The position numbers and the translations under genes were made by a program. A DNA stretch of 64,000 nt from Halanaerobium hydrogeniformans (lineage in GTDB: Bacteria > Bacillota > Halanaerobiia > Halanaerobiales > Halanaerobiaceae). Below are positions 34,338 through 44,162 of the stretch, piece after piece; position 1 is the stretch's first letter; every line of letters starts with the position of its first letter. Under the pieces are notes generated by a model. It did no database searches. It saw only the letters and a list, made by a program, of their open reading frames with translations, and was not told the origin of the DNA. Location of the stretch: assembly GCF_000166415.1 (NCBI RefSeq), contig NC_014654.1, forward strand, positions 1,736,001 to 1,800,000, in the 5' to 3' direction.

Positions 34338-35818
34338 TGTTTATCTTTAATTGCCATGATTGATTTTATAATGAAAATAAAAGCAGTGATTATAAGAAAA
34401 ATTTCTGCTATTCTTTCTGGATTGCTCTGATAATAACTGCTGCTGCTTTGCAGCAGCACTTCTAATTCAATAACTCCCTTATCAGAAATTGTTTTTATTT
34501 TTGATTTAGCATCAGGTGTTATATAACCATTATATCCTTCTCTACTTGTTTTAAGCACAGAAACCCGATTTTCTGCTGCTCTTAAAACAGCTGCTCCCCA
34601 GCTATAATTTTTAAAAACTTTAAAATCTATATTTCTCTCATCACTGGAATGAACTATTAAATTGAGGTCAAGATTTTGACCATTAAAATTCAATGGATTA
34701 TATATCTCATTTGAAATCAGATTTAAATACTTCAGATTATTCAGCTCGATTATTTCATTATCCTTTACTCTAAAAACTTCGGTGGTATCTATATTAAGAA
34801 AGTTATTTAAAATTGAAGTTATTTCTTCTCTTAAAAAGAAGTTGGTTAAAAATAAACTATTGCTAATTTTATCATAACGATTAATAATTTCTAAATTATC
34901 ATCAAGTAAAAAAAGCGAATCTTTGAGCTCAGAATCAATATTTGATCGTGTAGCTGCTTTAGATCCTAGCTGCAAAAATTTTGATTCAAGTTCAGATTCT
35001 ATTTGCGAAAAGAACTTCTCCCTGTAGTAATTATTTCGCAATAGGTCAAAACTTAATCCGTTTTGAGGTGTAAATAAATATTGATTATTACTTTCCGCGA
35101 TCATTTCTGCTAAAAGGGCGGTGTTTTCTTCTACTTCTTCAAAAATAATATCATTGCTTATTTGACTTAGATTGATAATATCAATTTTTTCCGTTGTACT
35201 ATTTTCTGTTGAATTTAATCTAAATGGAAGAATAAAAAATATCAACACTAAAATAACAACCAAAGGTACAGTTCTTTTAATTGAAGGTTTATAATAAATT
35301 TTTACTAAATAACCTGCAATTAAAACTGTTAAAAAAGAAATTAAGAAAATCCCACCTAAAGAAGCATAATTTATCAGGGTACTGAAAGAAGTTTGACTGT
35401 ATGCTAAATAATTAAAAGGATTAATGTTAAGATAGCTAAAACGCAAGTATTCTAAACTGGCCCAGGTAAATGCAGCTATAAAAGGGCTAAATGAATTTTT
35501 CGGTTGCAAAAATTTATTTAAAATAACCCAGATTGCTAATCCTAAAGAAGAAATTAAAATATATAAAAATAGAATTAAGAATATAAAAACAAATGGCATC
35601 TCAAGCAATTCTGAAAGCGGATAATAAAGCCAGAAGAAGCTTAAAAAGCTGCTAATAATTGCAATTAACCAGGCAATTACAAAAGAATGTCTGTAATCCT
35701 TTTCTCTAGTTAAATATATTAAAGGTATAAAAGCTAAATAACTCAGAAAAAATAACTGAGGTATGTAAATAGGTGCTGTAAATAATAAAGCTGTAACTAA
35801 AATTAATAATAATTCCAT
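34334..35818 (-). CDS. Lnt-like apolipoprotein N-acyltransferase homologue, catalytic residues altered
   Basis: Lnt adds the third acyl chain to lipoproteins in diderm bacteria. The 494 residues show about seven N-terminal membrane segments (1-200) with the Lnt-like FTWASLEYLR, then an extracytoplasmic nitrilase-like domain and a final helix (about 470-490), the full Lnt layout. By manual alignment the catalytic Glu is Q252 (TPQNG), Lys is kept as K317 (RYDK), and the Cys is S369 in LISNEI (normally ICYE). LRAAENRVSVLKTSREGYNG matches the conserved region after the active site. It is therefore either inactive or uses different chemistry. Monocistronic; convergent with rqcH. Confidence 0.82.
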   Translation of the reverse strand: MELLLILVTALLFTAPIYIPQLFFLSYLAFIPLIYLTREKDYRHSFVIAWLIAIISSFLSFFWLYYPLSELLEMPFVFIFLILFLYILISSLGLAIWVILNKFLQPKNSFSPFIAAFTWASLEYLRFSYLNINPFNYLAYSQTSFSTLINYASLGGIFLISFLTVLIAGYLVKIYYKPSIKRTVPLVVILVLIFFILPFRLNSTENSTTEKIDIINLSQISNDIIFEEVEENTALLAEMIAESNNQYLFTPQNGLSFDLLRNNYYREKFFSQIESELESKFLQLGSKAATRSNIDSELKDSLFLLDDNLEIINRYDKISNSLFLTNFFLREEITSILNNFLNIDTTEVFRVKDNEIIELNNLKYLNLISNEIYNPLNFNGQNLDLNLIVHSSDERNIDFKVFKNYSWGAAVLRAAENRVSVLKTSREGYNGYITPDAKSKIKTISDKGVIELEVLLQSSSSYYQSNPERIAEIFLIITAFIFIIKSIMAIKDKH

Positions 35819-35860
35819 ATGAATTCCTCCAGAATTTATTATATATCATAAAAGAAAAAA

Positions 35861-35879
35861 AGGCCAGCGCTGCTGGCCT
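35861..35879 (-). terminator. Terminator downstream of the EF-G paralogue
   Basis: AGGCCAGC and GCTGGCCT form a strong 8-bp stem with a 3-nt loop (35861-35879), extended by A-T pairs; on the minus strand it is followed by TTTTTTTCTTTT. Confidence 0.9.
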
Positions 35880-35899
35880 TTTGTCTGTAAGTTATTATT

Positions 35900-37960
35900 T
35901 TAAGCACTTTGTGAATTTCTTTCTTCTATCACTTTTTCACTGATTTCGCTTGGTACTTTATCATAATGAGAAAACTTCATATCAAATGATCCATAACCAC
36001 CAGTCAGTGATTTTAGATCAACTGCATAATTAAACATTTCTGATTGAGGGACTTTCGCTTTAATAATTTGTTTTCCATTTGTAGGATCCATTCCCTGAAT
36101 TCTTCCCCGTCTTGAATTGAAATCTCCCATTATATCACCCATAAAATCTTGAGGTACTGTTACCTCTACATTCATTATCGGCTCTAAAAGAACAGATTTC
36201 GCCTGGGCCAAACCTTTTCTAAATGCTTTAGAAGCAGCAATTTTAAAAGCCATTTCTGAAGAGTCAACATCATGATAAGAACCATCATATAAAACAACTT
36301 TAAAATCAACAACCGGGTAACCAGCCAAAGTTCCTTCTTTTTTTGCCTCAACTATTCCCTTCTCTACTGCAGGAATATATTGACCTGGTATTGCCCCACC
36401 AAAAATTTCTTCTTCAAATTCAAAACCTCTTCCACGAGGAAGGGGCTTCATTTTCATTAAAACATGACCATATTGGCCTCTTCCACCAGACTGTTTTTTA
36501 TATTTTTCTTCAACATCAACCGTTTTTTGGATAGTTTCTCTATATGCAACCTTAGGTTCGGTGGTGGTAAAATCAACATCATATTTGCGTTTGCATTCAT
36601 CTTTAATCATTATAAAATGAATTGTTCCCATTCCTGTTAAGAGAAGTTCTTTAGTGTTTTTATTGTATTCAACATTAAAGGTTGGATCTGAGTCACTGTA
36701 TCTTTGCAGAACAGAAGCCATTTTTTCTTCATCAACACCATCAGCAGGATGAGCTGCTCTTGTATACATTGGTTTTGGAAATTCTAATTCCTTGTAATAA
36801 ACATCCATTTCAGGATCTCTCATAGTGTAAGATGTTTCTAAAACATCTATTTTTGCTACTGCTCCAAATTCTCCAGCACTTAAATCATCAACATTTTTTT
36901 GTTCTGAACCATTTAATTTATAAAGTTTACTCATCTTTATTTCTTCTTCAATATTGGGAACATAAACTCTGTCATCACGTTGTAATTTACCTGAAAAGAC
37001 CCTAAAAATTGAAAGTTTACCGATATAAGGATCAACCATTGTTTTACAGATTTGAGCACTGAACTTGTCTTCAGTTGTGGTTTCTGGTGCTGAACCTGAT
37101 TTTACAAGATTATTAATATGTGATTCAGCAGCTGAAGGAAGAATTTTACTTAAATCATCTAAAAACTTTGCAACCCCACAATTATTAACTGCAGAACCAG
37201 TAAAAACTGGTACCAGTTCTTCACCTGCAATTTCTTCTTCAAAGGCTTTAGTTAGCTCTTTGTTGGTGATTTTTTCATCATCAAGGTATTTTATCATCAG
37301 TTCTTCATTAAGTTCCACAATAGATTCAATTAATTCAACTTCAAATTCTTCTACCCTATCTTTTTCTGATTCTGGAATATCATAAGGATGATCAATGCCA
37401 TCTTCCATTTTAAACATTTTTTCATCCAACAGATCTATAATACCTACAAGTTCACCATTTTCATAGTAGGGAATTGTTACTACTGCAAAATTATCGTCAT
37501 ATGTACTTCTTAATTCTGCAAGCACTTTATCAAAATCAGCTTCTTCTTTATCAATTTTATTTACAAATACTGCCTTTGCTAAATCGTTTTTATCAGCCAA
37601 TTCCCATACATAACCTGTATTAACTTCTATACCAGAAGCAGCATCAATAAGCAGCACTGCACTTTCTACCATTTTTAATGCACTAACTACCTCACTTCTA
37701 AAATCTGCGTATCCAGGAGTATCAATGAAATGAAAAAGTTTATTATGCCATTCAAAATTAAAATAACTATTATGCACAGAGTGTTTATGATCTTTTTCTA
37801 CAGCACTAAAATCAGATTGCGAATTTCCTTTATCAACACTTCCCGGCTGCTCGATTACACCTGCATTATAAAGCAGCATCTCAGTTAGTGTTGATTTACC
37901 CGCACCTCCATGTGATATAAAGCAGAAATTTCTAATGTCTTTACTTTGAATTTTACTCAA
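35900..37960 (-). CDS. Elongation factor G-like translational GTPase (EF-G2 type)
   Basis: A GTPase with the five-domain EF-G architecture (686 aa): G1 GGAGKST, G3 DTPGYADF, G4 NKID, then domains II-V ending in GDFNSRRGRIQGM. The Tyr in DTPGYADF replaces the catalytic His of canonical EF-G, and switch I lacks the usual RGITI motif. Both are features I associate with the EF-G2/FusA2-like subfamily, whose role is poorly known. It is not next to rpsL, rpsG or tuf, also against housekeeping EF-G. Only non-ATG starts exist; TTG at 37960 has the best spacing from AGGGAAGG, GTG at 37969 is the alternative. Confidence 0.9.
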   Translation of the reverse strand: MSKIQSKDIRNFCFISHGGAGKSTLTEMLLYNAGVIEQPGSVDKGNSQSDFSAVEKDHKHSVHNSYFNFEWHNKLFHFIDTPGYADFRSEVVSALKMVESAVLLIDAASGIEVNTGYVWELADKNDLAKAVFVNKIDKEEADFDKVLAELRSTYDDNFAVVTIPYYENGELVGIIDLLDEKMFKMEDGIDHPYDIPESEKDRVEEFEVELIESIVELNEELMIKYLDDEKITNKELTKAFEEEIAGEELVPVFTGSAVNNCGVAKFLDDLSKILPSAAESHINNLVKSGSAPETTTEDKFSAQICKTMVDPYIGKLSIFRVFSGKLQRDDRVYVPNIEEEIKMSKLYKLNGSEQKNVDDLSAGEFGAVAKIDVLETSYTMRDPEMDVYYKELEFPKPMYTRAAHPADGVDEEKMASVLQRYSDSDPTFNVEYNKNTKELLLTGMGTIHFIMIKDECKRKYDVDFTTTEPKVAYRETIQKTVDVEEKYKKQSGGRGQYGHVLMKMKPLPRGRGFEFEEEIFGGAIPGQYIPAVEKGIVEAKKEGTLAGYPVVDFKVVLYDGSYHDVDSSEMAFKIAASKAFRKGLAQAKSVLLEPIMNVEVTVPQDFMGDIMGDFNSRRGRIQGMDPTNGKQIIKAKVPQSEMFNYAVDLKSLTGGYGSFDMKFSHYDKVPSEISEKVIEERNSQSA

Positions 37961-38164
37961 TTTTTCCACCAACCTTCCCTAATTAGTTTTAATATTTTGT
38001 TAATTTTGTATTTAATAAGAATATGCTTGAATTCAAAATAATATTTTTCAAGCTATATTTTAAATTAAAAGCCATATTAGTACTTCTACGATAGTTGTTT
38101 AAATTCCTTTAATTTTTTGAATATTTATTATAAAAAAATAGCAGACAATAAAAAAAGAGATGAT

Positions 38165-38216
38165 CAGACTGCAGCCAGTTTAAATAGCCAGGTATATTAC
38201 CTTCTGCTGCAGCCTG
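38165..38216 (-). terminator. Terminator downstream of the flavodiiron gene
   Basis: On the minus strand CAGGCTGCAG pairs with CTGCAGTCTG (one G-U), enclosing a small AGGT/ACCT hairpin, and is followed by ATCATCTCTTTTTTTATT. The rest of the 37961-38253 gap is AT-rich with no gene. Confidence 0.75.
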
Positions 38217-38232
38217 GATTAATTATATTTAT

Positions 38233-38288
38233 ATTATTATTTGCTTTTTTGCTTTAGCAATTATTATTTGCTTTTACTGCTTCAGCAA
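38233..38288. repeat. Imperfect tandem duplication across the end of the flavodiiron gene
   Basis: ATTATTATTTGCTTTT followed by TTGCTTTAGCAA (38233-38260) recurs as the same 16 bases followed by ACTGCTTCAGCAA (38260-38288). The stop codon lies at the junction, in the proximal copy's tail. Beyond the stop the same frame would encode AKKANNN-like sequence resembling AVKANNN before it. Confidence 0.7.
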
Positions 38289-39459
38289 CATTTTTGCCCA
38301 GTTCATAACATTTCTCTAAGTTATCATGGTCTGGAGAAAACTTACTTTCAATCATTGGTTCGGTTATATTACAGGTAACTAAATCCTTAAATTCAATTAA
38401 CCTATCTAAAGCTCCACCACTCCAGCTATATGAACCAAATATACCTAAAACTCTATTTTTAAGATTTCTGATTTCTAGACTTTTTAAGAGATATTCCATT
38501 GGTGGGAATATTTCATTATTGTAGGTACAGCTTCCTAAAACAATCCCATTATACTTCCAGATAGAATTAATAATAAAAGAAATATCTTTTCTGGAAACAT
38601 CATAAAGTTTAATATCTTCAATCCCATGTTCAGATAGTGATCTAGCAACAACCTCAGCCATAATTTTAGTATTGCCATACATTGAACCATAAACTACAAC
38701 TACTCCTTCATCAGTTTGCTGCTGGCTCCACTTATCATATTCTTCTATAATATAGTTGGGGTTTTCTCTCCAGACCAAACCATGGGTAGAAGCAATCATT
38801 TTGATATCCAATTCTGATTTCAATCTTTCAATTGTTTTATGAACAACTGGTCCAAATTTACCAATAATATTGGAGAAATAACGTCTTATTTCATCTTCAA
38901 AAAAGTCAATGTTCACTTCATCATCAAATAAATAACCGTTTAATGAGCCAAAACCACCAAAAGCATCACCGGCAAATAAAATTTGTTCTTTTTCATCAAA
39001 AGTCATCATTGTTTCAGGCCAGTGAACCATAGGAGTTATATAAAATGTTAATTTTCTTGAGCCAAGATCAAGTTGATCACCATCAGCTATAACCCTGGTA
39101 TTCTTTGTAATACCATAAAACCCTTCTAAAAATTCAAGAGTCTTTTTGTTACCAATAATTGTCATCTCTGGATAGGCTTCTAGTAATGATTTGATTGAAC
39201 CGGAATGATCGGGTTCCATATGATTTATAATCAAATAATCAACACTTTTATCACCGATTATCCCTTTTATTTTACTTATTAAAGTATCATTATAATTAAT
39301 TTTAACTGTATCTATTAAAGCAACCTTTTCATCTTCAATTATGTAAGAATTATAAGCTATACCTTCAGGTAGGGGCCATAAAGATTCAAATAAATCTGTT
39401 TCCTTATCATTTACTCCAACCCAATGAACATTATCTGTTAATTTAATAGAATTATACAA
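38254..39459 (-). CDS. Flavodiiron protein (FprA), oxygen/NO reductase
   Basis: Reduces O2 to water, or NO to N2O, with electrons from rubredoxin or a similar donor; oxygen defence in anaerobes. The 401 residues comprise a beta-lactamase-like di-iron domain with ligands H80, E82, D84 (HMEPDH), H146, D165 and H226, all present, and a flavodoxin domain (about 255-395; YGSMYGNTK binds FMN). No further C-terminal domain, so class A. The start is TTG following AAGGAGGAG. It lies 63 bp after rluD. O2 versus NO preference cannot be read from sequence. Confidence 0.94.
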   Translation of the reverse strand: MYNSIKLTDNVHWVGVNDKETDLFESLWPLPEGIAYNSYIIEDEKVALIDTVKINYNDTLISKIKGIIGDKSVDYLIINHMEPDHSGSIKSLLEAYPEMTIIGNKKTLEFLEGFYGITKNTRVIADGDQLDLGSRKLTFYITPMVHWPETMMTFDEKEQILFAGDAFGGFGSLNGYLFDDEVNIDFFEDEIRRYFSNIIGKFGPVVHKTIERLKSELDIKMIASTHGLVWRENPNYIIEEYDKWSQQQTDEGVVVVYGSMYGNTKIMAEVVARSLSEHGIEDIKLYDVSRKDISFIINSIWKYNGIVLGSCTYNNEIFPPMEYLLKSLEIRNLKNRVLGIFGSYSWSGGALDRLIEFKDLVTCNITEPMIESKFSPDHDNLEKCYELGKNVAEAVKANNNC

Positions 39460-39522
39460 ATAAATCTCCTCCTTATATTGATTTTCTAGTAAAATGGATA
39501 ATTTCCTGCTTTAGAATATAAA

Positions 39523-40437
39523 TTAATTATCTTTTCGCAACTTAGTTAATATATCTTTAAAGTCAGCTTTCAGCTCAGCTTCAAATTCTACTTTTTTCCC
39601 TGTGCTGGGATGTTTAAAAAGTAATCTTTTAGCATGTAATAACTGTCTTTTAGCTCCCAAACTATCTTTTGAACCATATTTTTGATCTCCCACAACAGGA
39701 TAACCAAGATAAGCAAAGTGAACTCTAATTTGATGAGTTCTTCCAGTCTCTATCTTAACCTCGACAAGAGTATGGTTTTTGAAGCTTTCCAAAATCTTAA
39801 AACGGCTAACAGCTTTTTTGCTTTTTCTTTTTCTAACAGCCATTTTTTTTCTTTGGTTTGGATGGCGGCCAATTGGCGCATCAATTTTACCAGTTTTGTA
39901 GGGAAGAATTCCTTTTAATAAAGCAAGATAATATTTATCTACTTCCCTTTTTTTAAACTGTCTGGACAATTCTTTATGACTTTTATCATTTTTAGCCACT
40001 AAAAGTAAACCAGAAGTGTCTTTATCAAGCCTGTGAACTATTCCAGGTCTTTTGACTCCATTGATCGCTGATAAATCATTGGTATAAGCTAATAAAGCAT
40101 TTACAATAGTATCATCATAGTGTCCTGGTGCAGGATGAACAACCATATCTGCATCCTTATTAATTATGATAATATCTTGATCTTCATATATAATATCCAG
40201 TTCTATATCAACTGCTTTTATAGATGACTTTTTAGCTTTATCAATAATAACTTTAATCTCATCAGCTTCTTTAATTAAATAACTATTTTGAACCGGATTA
40301 GAATTAACTTTGATCTTAGAATCCTCAATTAATTTTTGGATGTAATTTCTTGAGAAATCATCAAACTGAGATGCTAAAAATTTATCTACTCTTTTCCCAG
40401 CTTCAGATTTATCAACTTTTAAATTATATTCTTTCAT
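39523..40437 (-). CDS. rluD: RluD-family 23S rRNA pseudouridine synthase
   Basis: Converts specific uridines of 23S rRNA to pseudouridine. In 304 residues, an N-terminal S4 RNA-binding domain (about 13-75; GKRVDKFLAS) precedes the catalytic domain with the active-site aspartate in GIVHRLDKDTSGLLLVAK and the GRTHQIRVHFAYLGYPVVGD motif. ATG follows GAGGG. It is 9 bp downstream of lspA, a typical lspA-rluD pair in Firmicutes. The exact target uridines are inferred only from family. Confidence 0.93.
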   Translation of the reverse strand: MKEYNLKVDKSEAGKRVDKFLASQFDDFSRNYIQKLIEDSKIKVNSNPVQNSYLIKEADEIKVIIDKAKKSSIKAVDIELDIIYEDQDIIIINKDADMVVHPAPGHYDDTIVNALLAYTNDLSAINGVKRPGIVHRLDKDTSGLLLVAKNDKSHKELSRQFKKREVDKYYLALLKGILPYKTGKIDAPIGRHPNQRKKMAVRKRKSKKAVSRFKILESFKNHTLVEVKIETGRTHQIRVHFAYLGYPVVGDQKYGSKDSLGAKRQLLHAKRLLFKHPSTGKKVEFEAELKADFKDILTKLRKDN

Positions 40438-40446
40438 TGCTATCCC

Positions 40447-40881
40447 TCAATTTTCTATAAACAACAAATTAATTAATAATAATAATATACCGAAAAATAT
40501 AAAAATATCTGCGAAATTAAAAACCGGGAAATTAGCTATCGCTATGAAATCTATCACATAATGGAAGGCAATTCGATCAATTAAATTACCAACACTTCCA
40601 CCCAGCAAAAATATTAGGGCTGATTTGGCAGTCCAGTGATCAGATAATTCTTTTTTATATAAATAATATATTAAAATATAAAACAAAAAGGTTACAATAA
40701 TAAAAAAATAGCGCTGACCTTCTAAAATGCCAAAAGCTGCCCCTTTATTTTTAATAAAGCGCAGAGATAAAAATTCAGTTATAATATTTATTTCCTGATA
40801 TTCTATTAGATGATTCCTGATTAAAAACTTTGTAATCTGATCTAAGAAAATAATTAAACTGGAAAAAATAGCTATCCACAT
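40447..40881 (-). CDS. lspA: Signal peptidase II (lipoprotein)
   Basis: Aspartic membrane protease that removes the signal peptide of diacylglyceryl-prolipoproteins after Lgt acts. The 144-residue product has four membrane segments and both catalytic aspartates in GGSVGNLIDRI and FNFADIFIF, with the FIKNKGAAFG motif. ATG follows GGAGCTG. It has its own promoter (40901-40929) after the ileS terminator, and is coupled to rluD. Confidence 0.96.
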   Translation of the reverse strand: MWIAIFSSLIIFLDQITKFLIRNHLIEYQEINIITEFLSLRFIKNKGAAFGILEGQRYFFIIVTFLFYILIYYLYKKELSDHWTAKSALIFLLGGSVGNLIDRIAFHYVIDFIAIANFPVFNFADIFIFFGILLLLINLLFIEN

Positions 40882-40900
40882 GTAATCAGCTCCAGTTTTA

Positions 40901-40929
40901 ATTTTAACATAAGAAGAAAATTAAAACAA
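40901..40929 (-). promoter_or_regulatory. Promoter of lspA-rluD
   Basis: TTGTTT and TAAAAT on the minus strand with 17 bp between, about 20 bp ahead of the lspA ATG and downstream of the ileS terminator. Confidence 0.6.
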
Positions 40930-40994
40930 TCAGGCAAATTAATAAAATCTTATTTTTAATTCAATATATCTAAGTTTAATCTTCATTTTTAAAA

Positions 40995-41014
40995 GGCGGC
41001 CTCAAGAGGCCGCC
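40995..41014 (-). terminator. Terminator of ileS
   Basis: GGCGGCCTC and GAGGCCGCC form a GC-rich inverted repeat with almost no loop, followed on the minus strand by TTTTAAAAAT. Confidence 0.88.
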
Positions 41015-41027
41015 ATTAAAAACAAAA

Positions 41028-43823
41028 TTATTCAGATTCTATAACTGAAGCACAGCGGTCACATATATCTTGATGTTCTTCCCCATGACCAACTGTCTCA
41101 TCATATTTCCAGCAGCGGTCACATTTTTCACCTTTTGCTTCATTAATTTTTACCAAAACAGAACTTTCCTCACCAAGGTAAGCTTCATTTTCACTCAACT
41201 CATCATTTAACTCAACCTGAGAAACGATAAATAAATCAGCCAGTTGAGTAAGCTCATCTTCTAGAAGCTCTATCTGATTTTTGGAAGCTCCCTTTAATTC
41301 AACACCTGCTTCTAAAGAATTACCAATTTTTTTGTCGGCCCTTGCTAATTCTAAAGCTTTAGAAACATCTTTTCTTATTTTTAATAAATCTTCCCATTTA
41401 TCAGTAAGCTTTTGATCATAATAATCTTCTCTTAGCTCTGGCCAGTCACTTAAAAATACACTTTCTTTTGCTTTTACTTTATCACCTAAAAACTGCCATA
41501 CTTCTTCAGATGTGTGAGGCAATAGTGGAGCAAGCATTACCACAAGTGCCATCATAATATCATAAAGTGTACTCTGAGCAGAACGTCTGCTTAAAGAATC
41601 AGTGCCATCAGTATATAAGCGATCCTTTGTTATATCCATATAAAGAGAACTCATTTCAACCGTGCAGAAATTGTGTACATCATGATATACTCTGTGATAT
41701 TCATATTTTTCATATGCTTTTGTAACCTTCTTAATTAAATCCTGAAGACGAATCATTATCCAGCGGTCCAGTTCTTTGCGATCTTCATATTTTATATAGT
41801 TTTTTTCAATATCAAAATCACTAACATTACCAAGTACAAATCTATAGGTATTCCTGATTCTTCTGTAAACCTCAGAATTCTGCTTAAGAATATTATCAGA
41901 AACTTTTACATCATTTTTAAAATCAGATGAGGCTACCCATAGTCTCAATATATCTGCCCCATATTGATCTATAACTTTATGTGGAGAGACGACATTACCC
42001 TGAGATTTGGACATTTTGATTCCTTTGTCATCAACAGTAAATCCATTTGTAATAACCTCATTATAAGGAGCTCTACCCTCAGTTGCTACTGCAGTCAGTA
42101 AAGAAGAATTAAACCAACCACGATATTGATCAGTTCCTTCTAAATAAATCTGAGCTGGCCAGCTTAAATTATCACGTGTTTCTAAAACTGCTTTATGACT
42201 TGAACCAGAATCAAACCAGACATCCATTATATCTTCTTCTTTAGTAAAGCTTTTGCCATCACAATGAGGACAACTATAATCTTTAGGAAGTAATTTTTCT
42301 GCAGGATATTTATACCAGGCAGAAGAACCTTCAGCTGCAAAAATATTTTTTACAGAATCGAGGGTATCATCATTGATTACTGCCTCTCCGCATTCATCAC
42401 AATAAAAGATAGGAATTGGAACTCCCCATTTTTTCTGGCGAGAAATACACCAATCTGATCTTTCTGAGATCATATTTTTCATTCTTTCTTCTCCCCAGCT
42501 GGGATGCCATTCAACCTCAGAAATCGCCTTTAAAGTTTTGTCCTTAATAGCATCAATTGAGGCAAACCACTGATCTGTAGCCCTAAATAATAGATTTCCT
42601 TTACAACGCCAGCAGTGTGGATATTGATGATCAATAAAGCTTAAATCCATTAAAAGATTTTTTTCTTTTAATTTATCTGTTACCATAATATTAACTTCAT
42701 CAGTGCTTTTACCTGCGAAGTCTCCTGCTTTTTCTGTAAAATAACCTCTGTTGTCCATTGGAGCATAAACTTCTAACCCATATTCTTGATGACCAACTAC
42801 AAAGTCATCATGTCCATGTCCGGGAGCAGTATGAACACAACCAGTACCCTGTTCAAGGGTTACATGGTCTCCTAAAATTAGTAATGAATCTCTATCTACA
42901 AAAGGATGACGACATTTTTTATTCTCAAGTTCTTTAGCACTGAAGTCTTCACTAATTATTTCATAATCTTTAATCCCACTGATTTCCATTACACTACTTA
43001 CCAGCTCCTTGGCCATTATTAATTTCTCACCTTGAGCTTCTACAACTACATATGGATAATCAGGATGAAATGCAATTGCCATATTTGAAGGTATGGTCCA
43101 GGGAGTTGTAGTCCAGATAACCACATAACCATTATCTTTATTTAAACTTACTCCACCTACTTCAAACTCATCTTTAAGAGGAAACTTCACATAAATGGAA
43201 GGTGCTCTATCTTCACCATATTCAACCTCAGCTTCTGCTAATGCTGTTTCACAGTGAGGACACCAGTGAACTGGTTTTTTACCCCGATAAAATAGACCGT
43301 TTTTAGCCATTTCTCCAAAAACTTCTATTTGTTTTACTTCATATTCAGGACTTAATGTCAAATATGGGTCATCCCATTCTCCCCATACTCCAAGTCTTTT
43401 GAATTGTTCACGCTGACGGTCAATATATTTTAAAGCATAATTTGTACATTTTTCTCTTAATTCTTCAACAGACAAGTCTTGACGCTCCTGGTCACTCATT
43501 TCACTTGTTACCTGATGTTCAATTGGCAAACCATGAGTATCCCAACCAGGTACATATGGTGAGTAATAACCTTTAAGAGTTGCAAATCTAGTTACAAAAT
43601 CTTTTAAAATTTTATTTAAGGCATGCCCTATATGAATATCTCCATTGGCATAGGGAGGTCCATCATGTAAAATAAAAGATTCTTTTCCTTCACGATTTTT
43701 TATTGCTTTTTCATAAATATTATTTTCTTCCCAGACTTTTTGAAAATCAAGTTCTCTTTCACTTAAATTAGCCCGCATTGGGAATTCTGTGTTTGGTAAA
43801 TTAATAGTATCTTTATAGCTCAT
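41028..43823 (-). CDS. ileS: Isoleucyl-tRNA synthetase
   Basis: Charges tRNA-Ile with isoleucine and edits valine. The 931-residue class I synthetase shows [16 protein letters not shown] (HIGH motif), the editing-domain segment [18 protein letters not shown] (KMSKS) and a C-terminal zinc site formed by two C-x2-C pairs ([15 protein letters not shown]). Length is normal for the bacterial type. It is preceded by a T-box leader with an Ile specifier, confirming the amino acid independently, and followed by a terminator. Confidence 0.98.
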   Translation of the reverse strand: MSYKDTINLPNTEFPMRANLSERELDFQKVWEENNIYEKAIKNREGKESFILHDGPPYANGDIHIGHALNKILKDFVTRFATLKGYYSPYVPGWDTHGLPIEHQVTSEMSDQERQDLSVEELREKCTNYALKYIDRQREQFKRLGVWGEWDDPYLTLSPEYEVKQIEVFGEMAKNGLFYRGKKPVHWCPHCETALAEAEVEYGEDRAPSIYVKFPLKDEFEVGGVSLNKDNGYVVIWTTTPWTIPSNMAIAFHPDYPYVVVEAQGEKLIMAKELVSSVMEISGIKDYEIISEDFSAKELENKKCRHPFVDRDSLLILGDHVTLEQGTGCVHTAPGHGHDDFVVGHQEYGLEVYAPMDNRGYFTEKAGDFAGKSTDEVNIMVTDKLKEKNLLMDLSFIDHQYPHCWRCKGNLLFRATDQWFASIDAIKDKTLKAISEVEWHPSWGEERMKNMISERSDWCISRQKKWGVPIPIFYCDECGEAVINDDTLDSVKNIFAAEGSSAWYKYPAEKLLPKDYSCPHCDGKSFTKEEDIMDVWFDSGSSHKAVLETRDNLSWPAQIYLEGTDQYRGWFNSSLLTAVATEGRAPYNEVITNGFTVDDKGIKMSKSQGNVVSPHKVIDQYGADILRLWVASSDFKNDVKVSDNILKQNSEVYRRIRNTYRFVLGNVSDFDIEKNYIKYEDRKELDRWIMIRLQDLIKKVTKAYEKYEYHRVYHDVHNFCTVEMSSLYMDITKDRLYTDGTDSLSRRSAQSTLYDIMMALVVMLAPLLPHTSEEVWQFLGDKVKAKESVFLSDWPELREDYYDQKLTDKWEDLLKIRKDVSKALELARADKKIGNSLEAGVELKGASKNQIELLEDELTQLADLFIVSQVELNDELSENEAYLGEESSVLVKINEAKGEKCDRCWKYDETVGHGEEHQDICDRCASVIESE

Positions 43824-43861
43824 CTAAATTAATAACCTCCTGTAAAATTTATAATTGAAAT

Positions 43862-44076
43862 AAAAAAAGCCTCTATCCACTAAAGGGACGAGAGACCGCG
43901 GTACCACCCTAATTAATATCAAATGATATCATCTTAAGAAATCTTTAACGCAGAAATACGAGTAGGCTAATAAATTCACCTACTAACTCCAGGGTGATCT
44001 TCTCAATCTTCTGTTTATCGGCTTCCACCAGACCCGACTCGCTCTAAACAATTAAAGATTGATACTCTCCCCTTCA
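43862..44076 (-). promoter_or_regulatory. T-box leader of ileS, isoleucine specifier
   Basis: tRNA-sensing antitermination element. The T-box core AGGGTGGTACCGCG is at 43897-43910 on the minus strand, followed by a terminator stem and a run of seven T (43862-43868). Upstream, CAATCTT pairs with AAGATTG in stem I, the distal region has AGCGAGTCGGG and GGTGGAAGCC, and the specifier position reads ATC (43996-43998), an isoleucine codon. Uncharged tRNA-Ile should stabilise the antiterminator and allow ileS transcription. Confidence 0.95.
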
Positions 44077-44107
44077 ATGTTATTTTATTCAATATTATGC
44101 TTTTTCA

Positions 44108-44136
44108 ATTATAAACCATATTTTTTTCTAAGTCAA
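44108..44136 (-). promoter_or_regulatory. Consensus promoter of the ileS T-box transcript
   Basis: TTGACT and TATAAT on the minus strand with 17 bp between, about 30 bp before the T-box element and just after the divIVA stop. Confidence 0.85.
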
Positions 44137-44162
44137 GTTTATAATTGAAGCTACTTTGAAAC

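Noticed and set aside
35900-37960. Tyr for catalytic His in the EF-G DTPG motif as a sign of inactivity
   Set aside because: To my knowledge this substitution is usual in the EF-G2-type subfamily, so not anomalous here.
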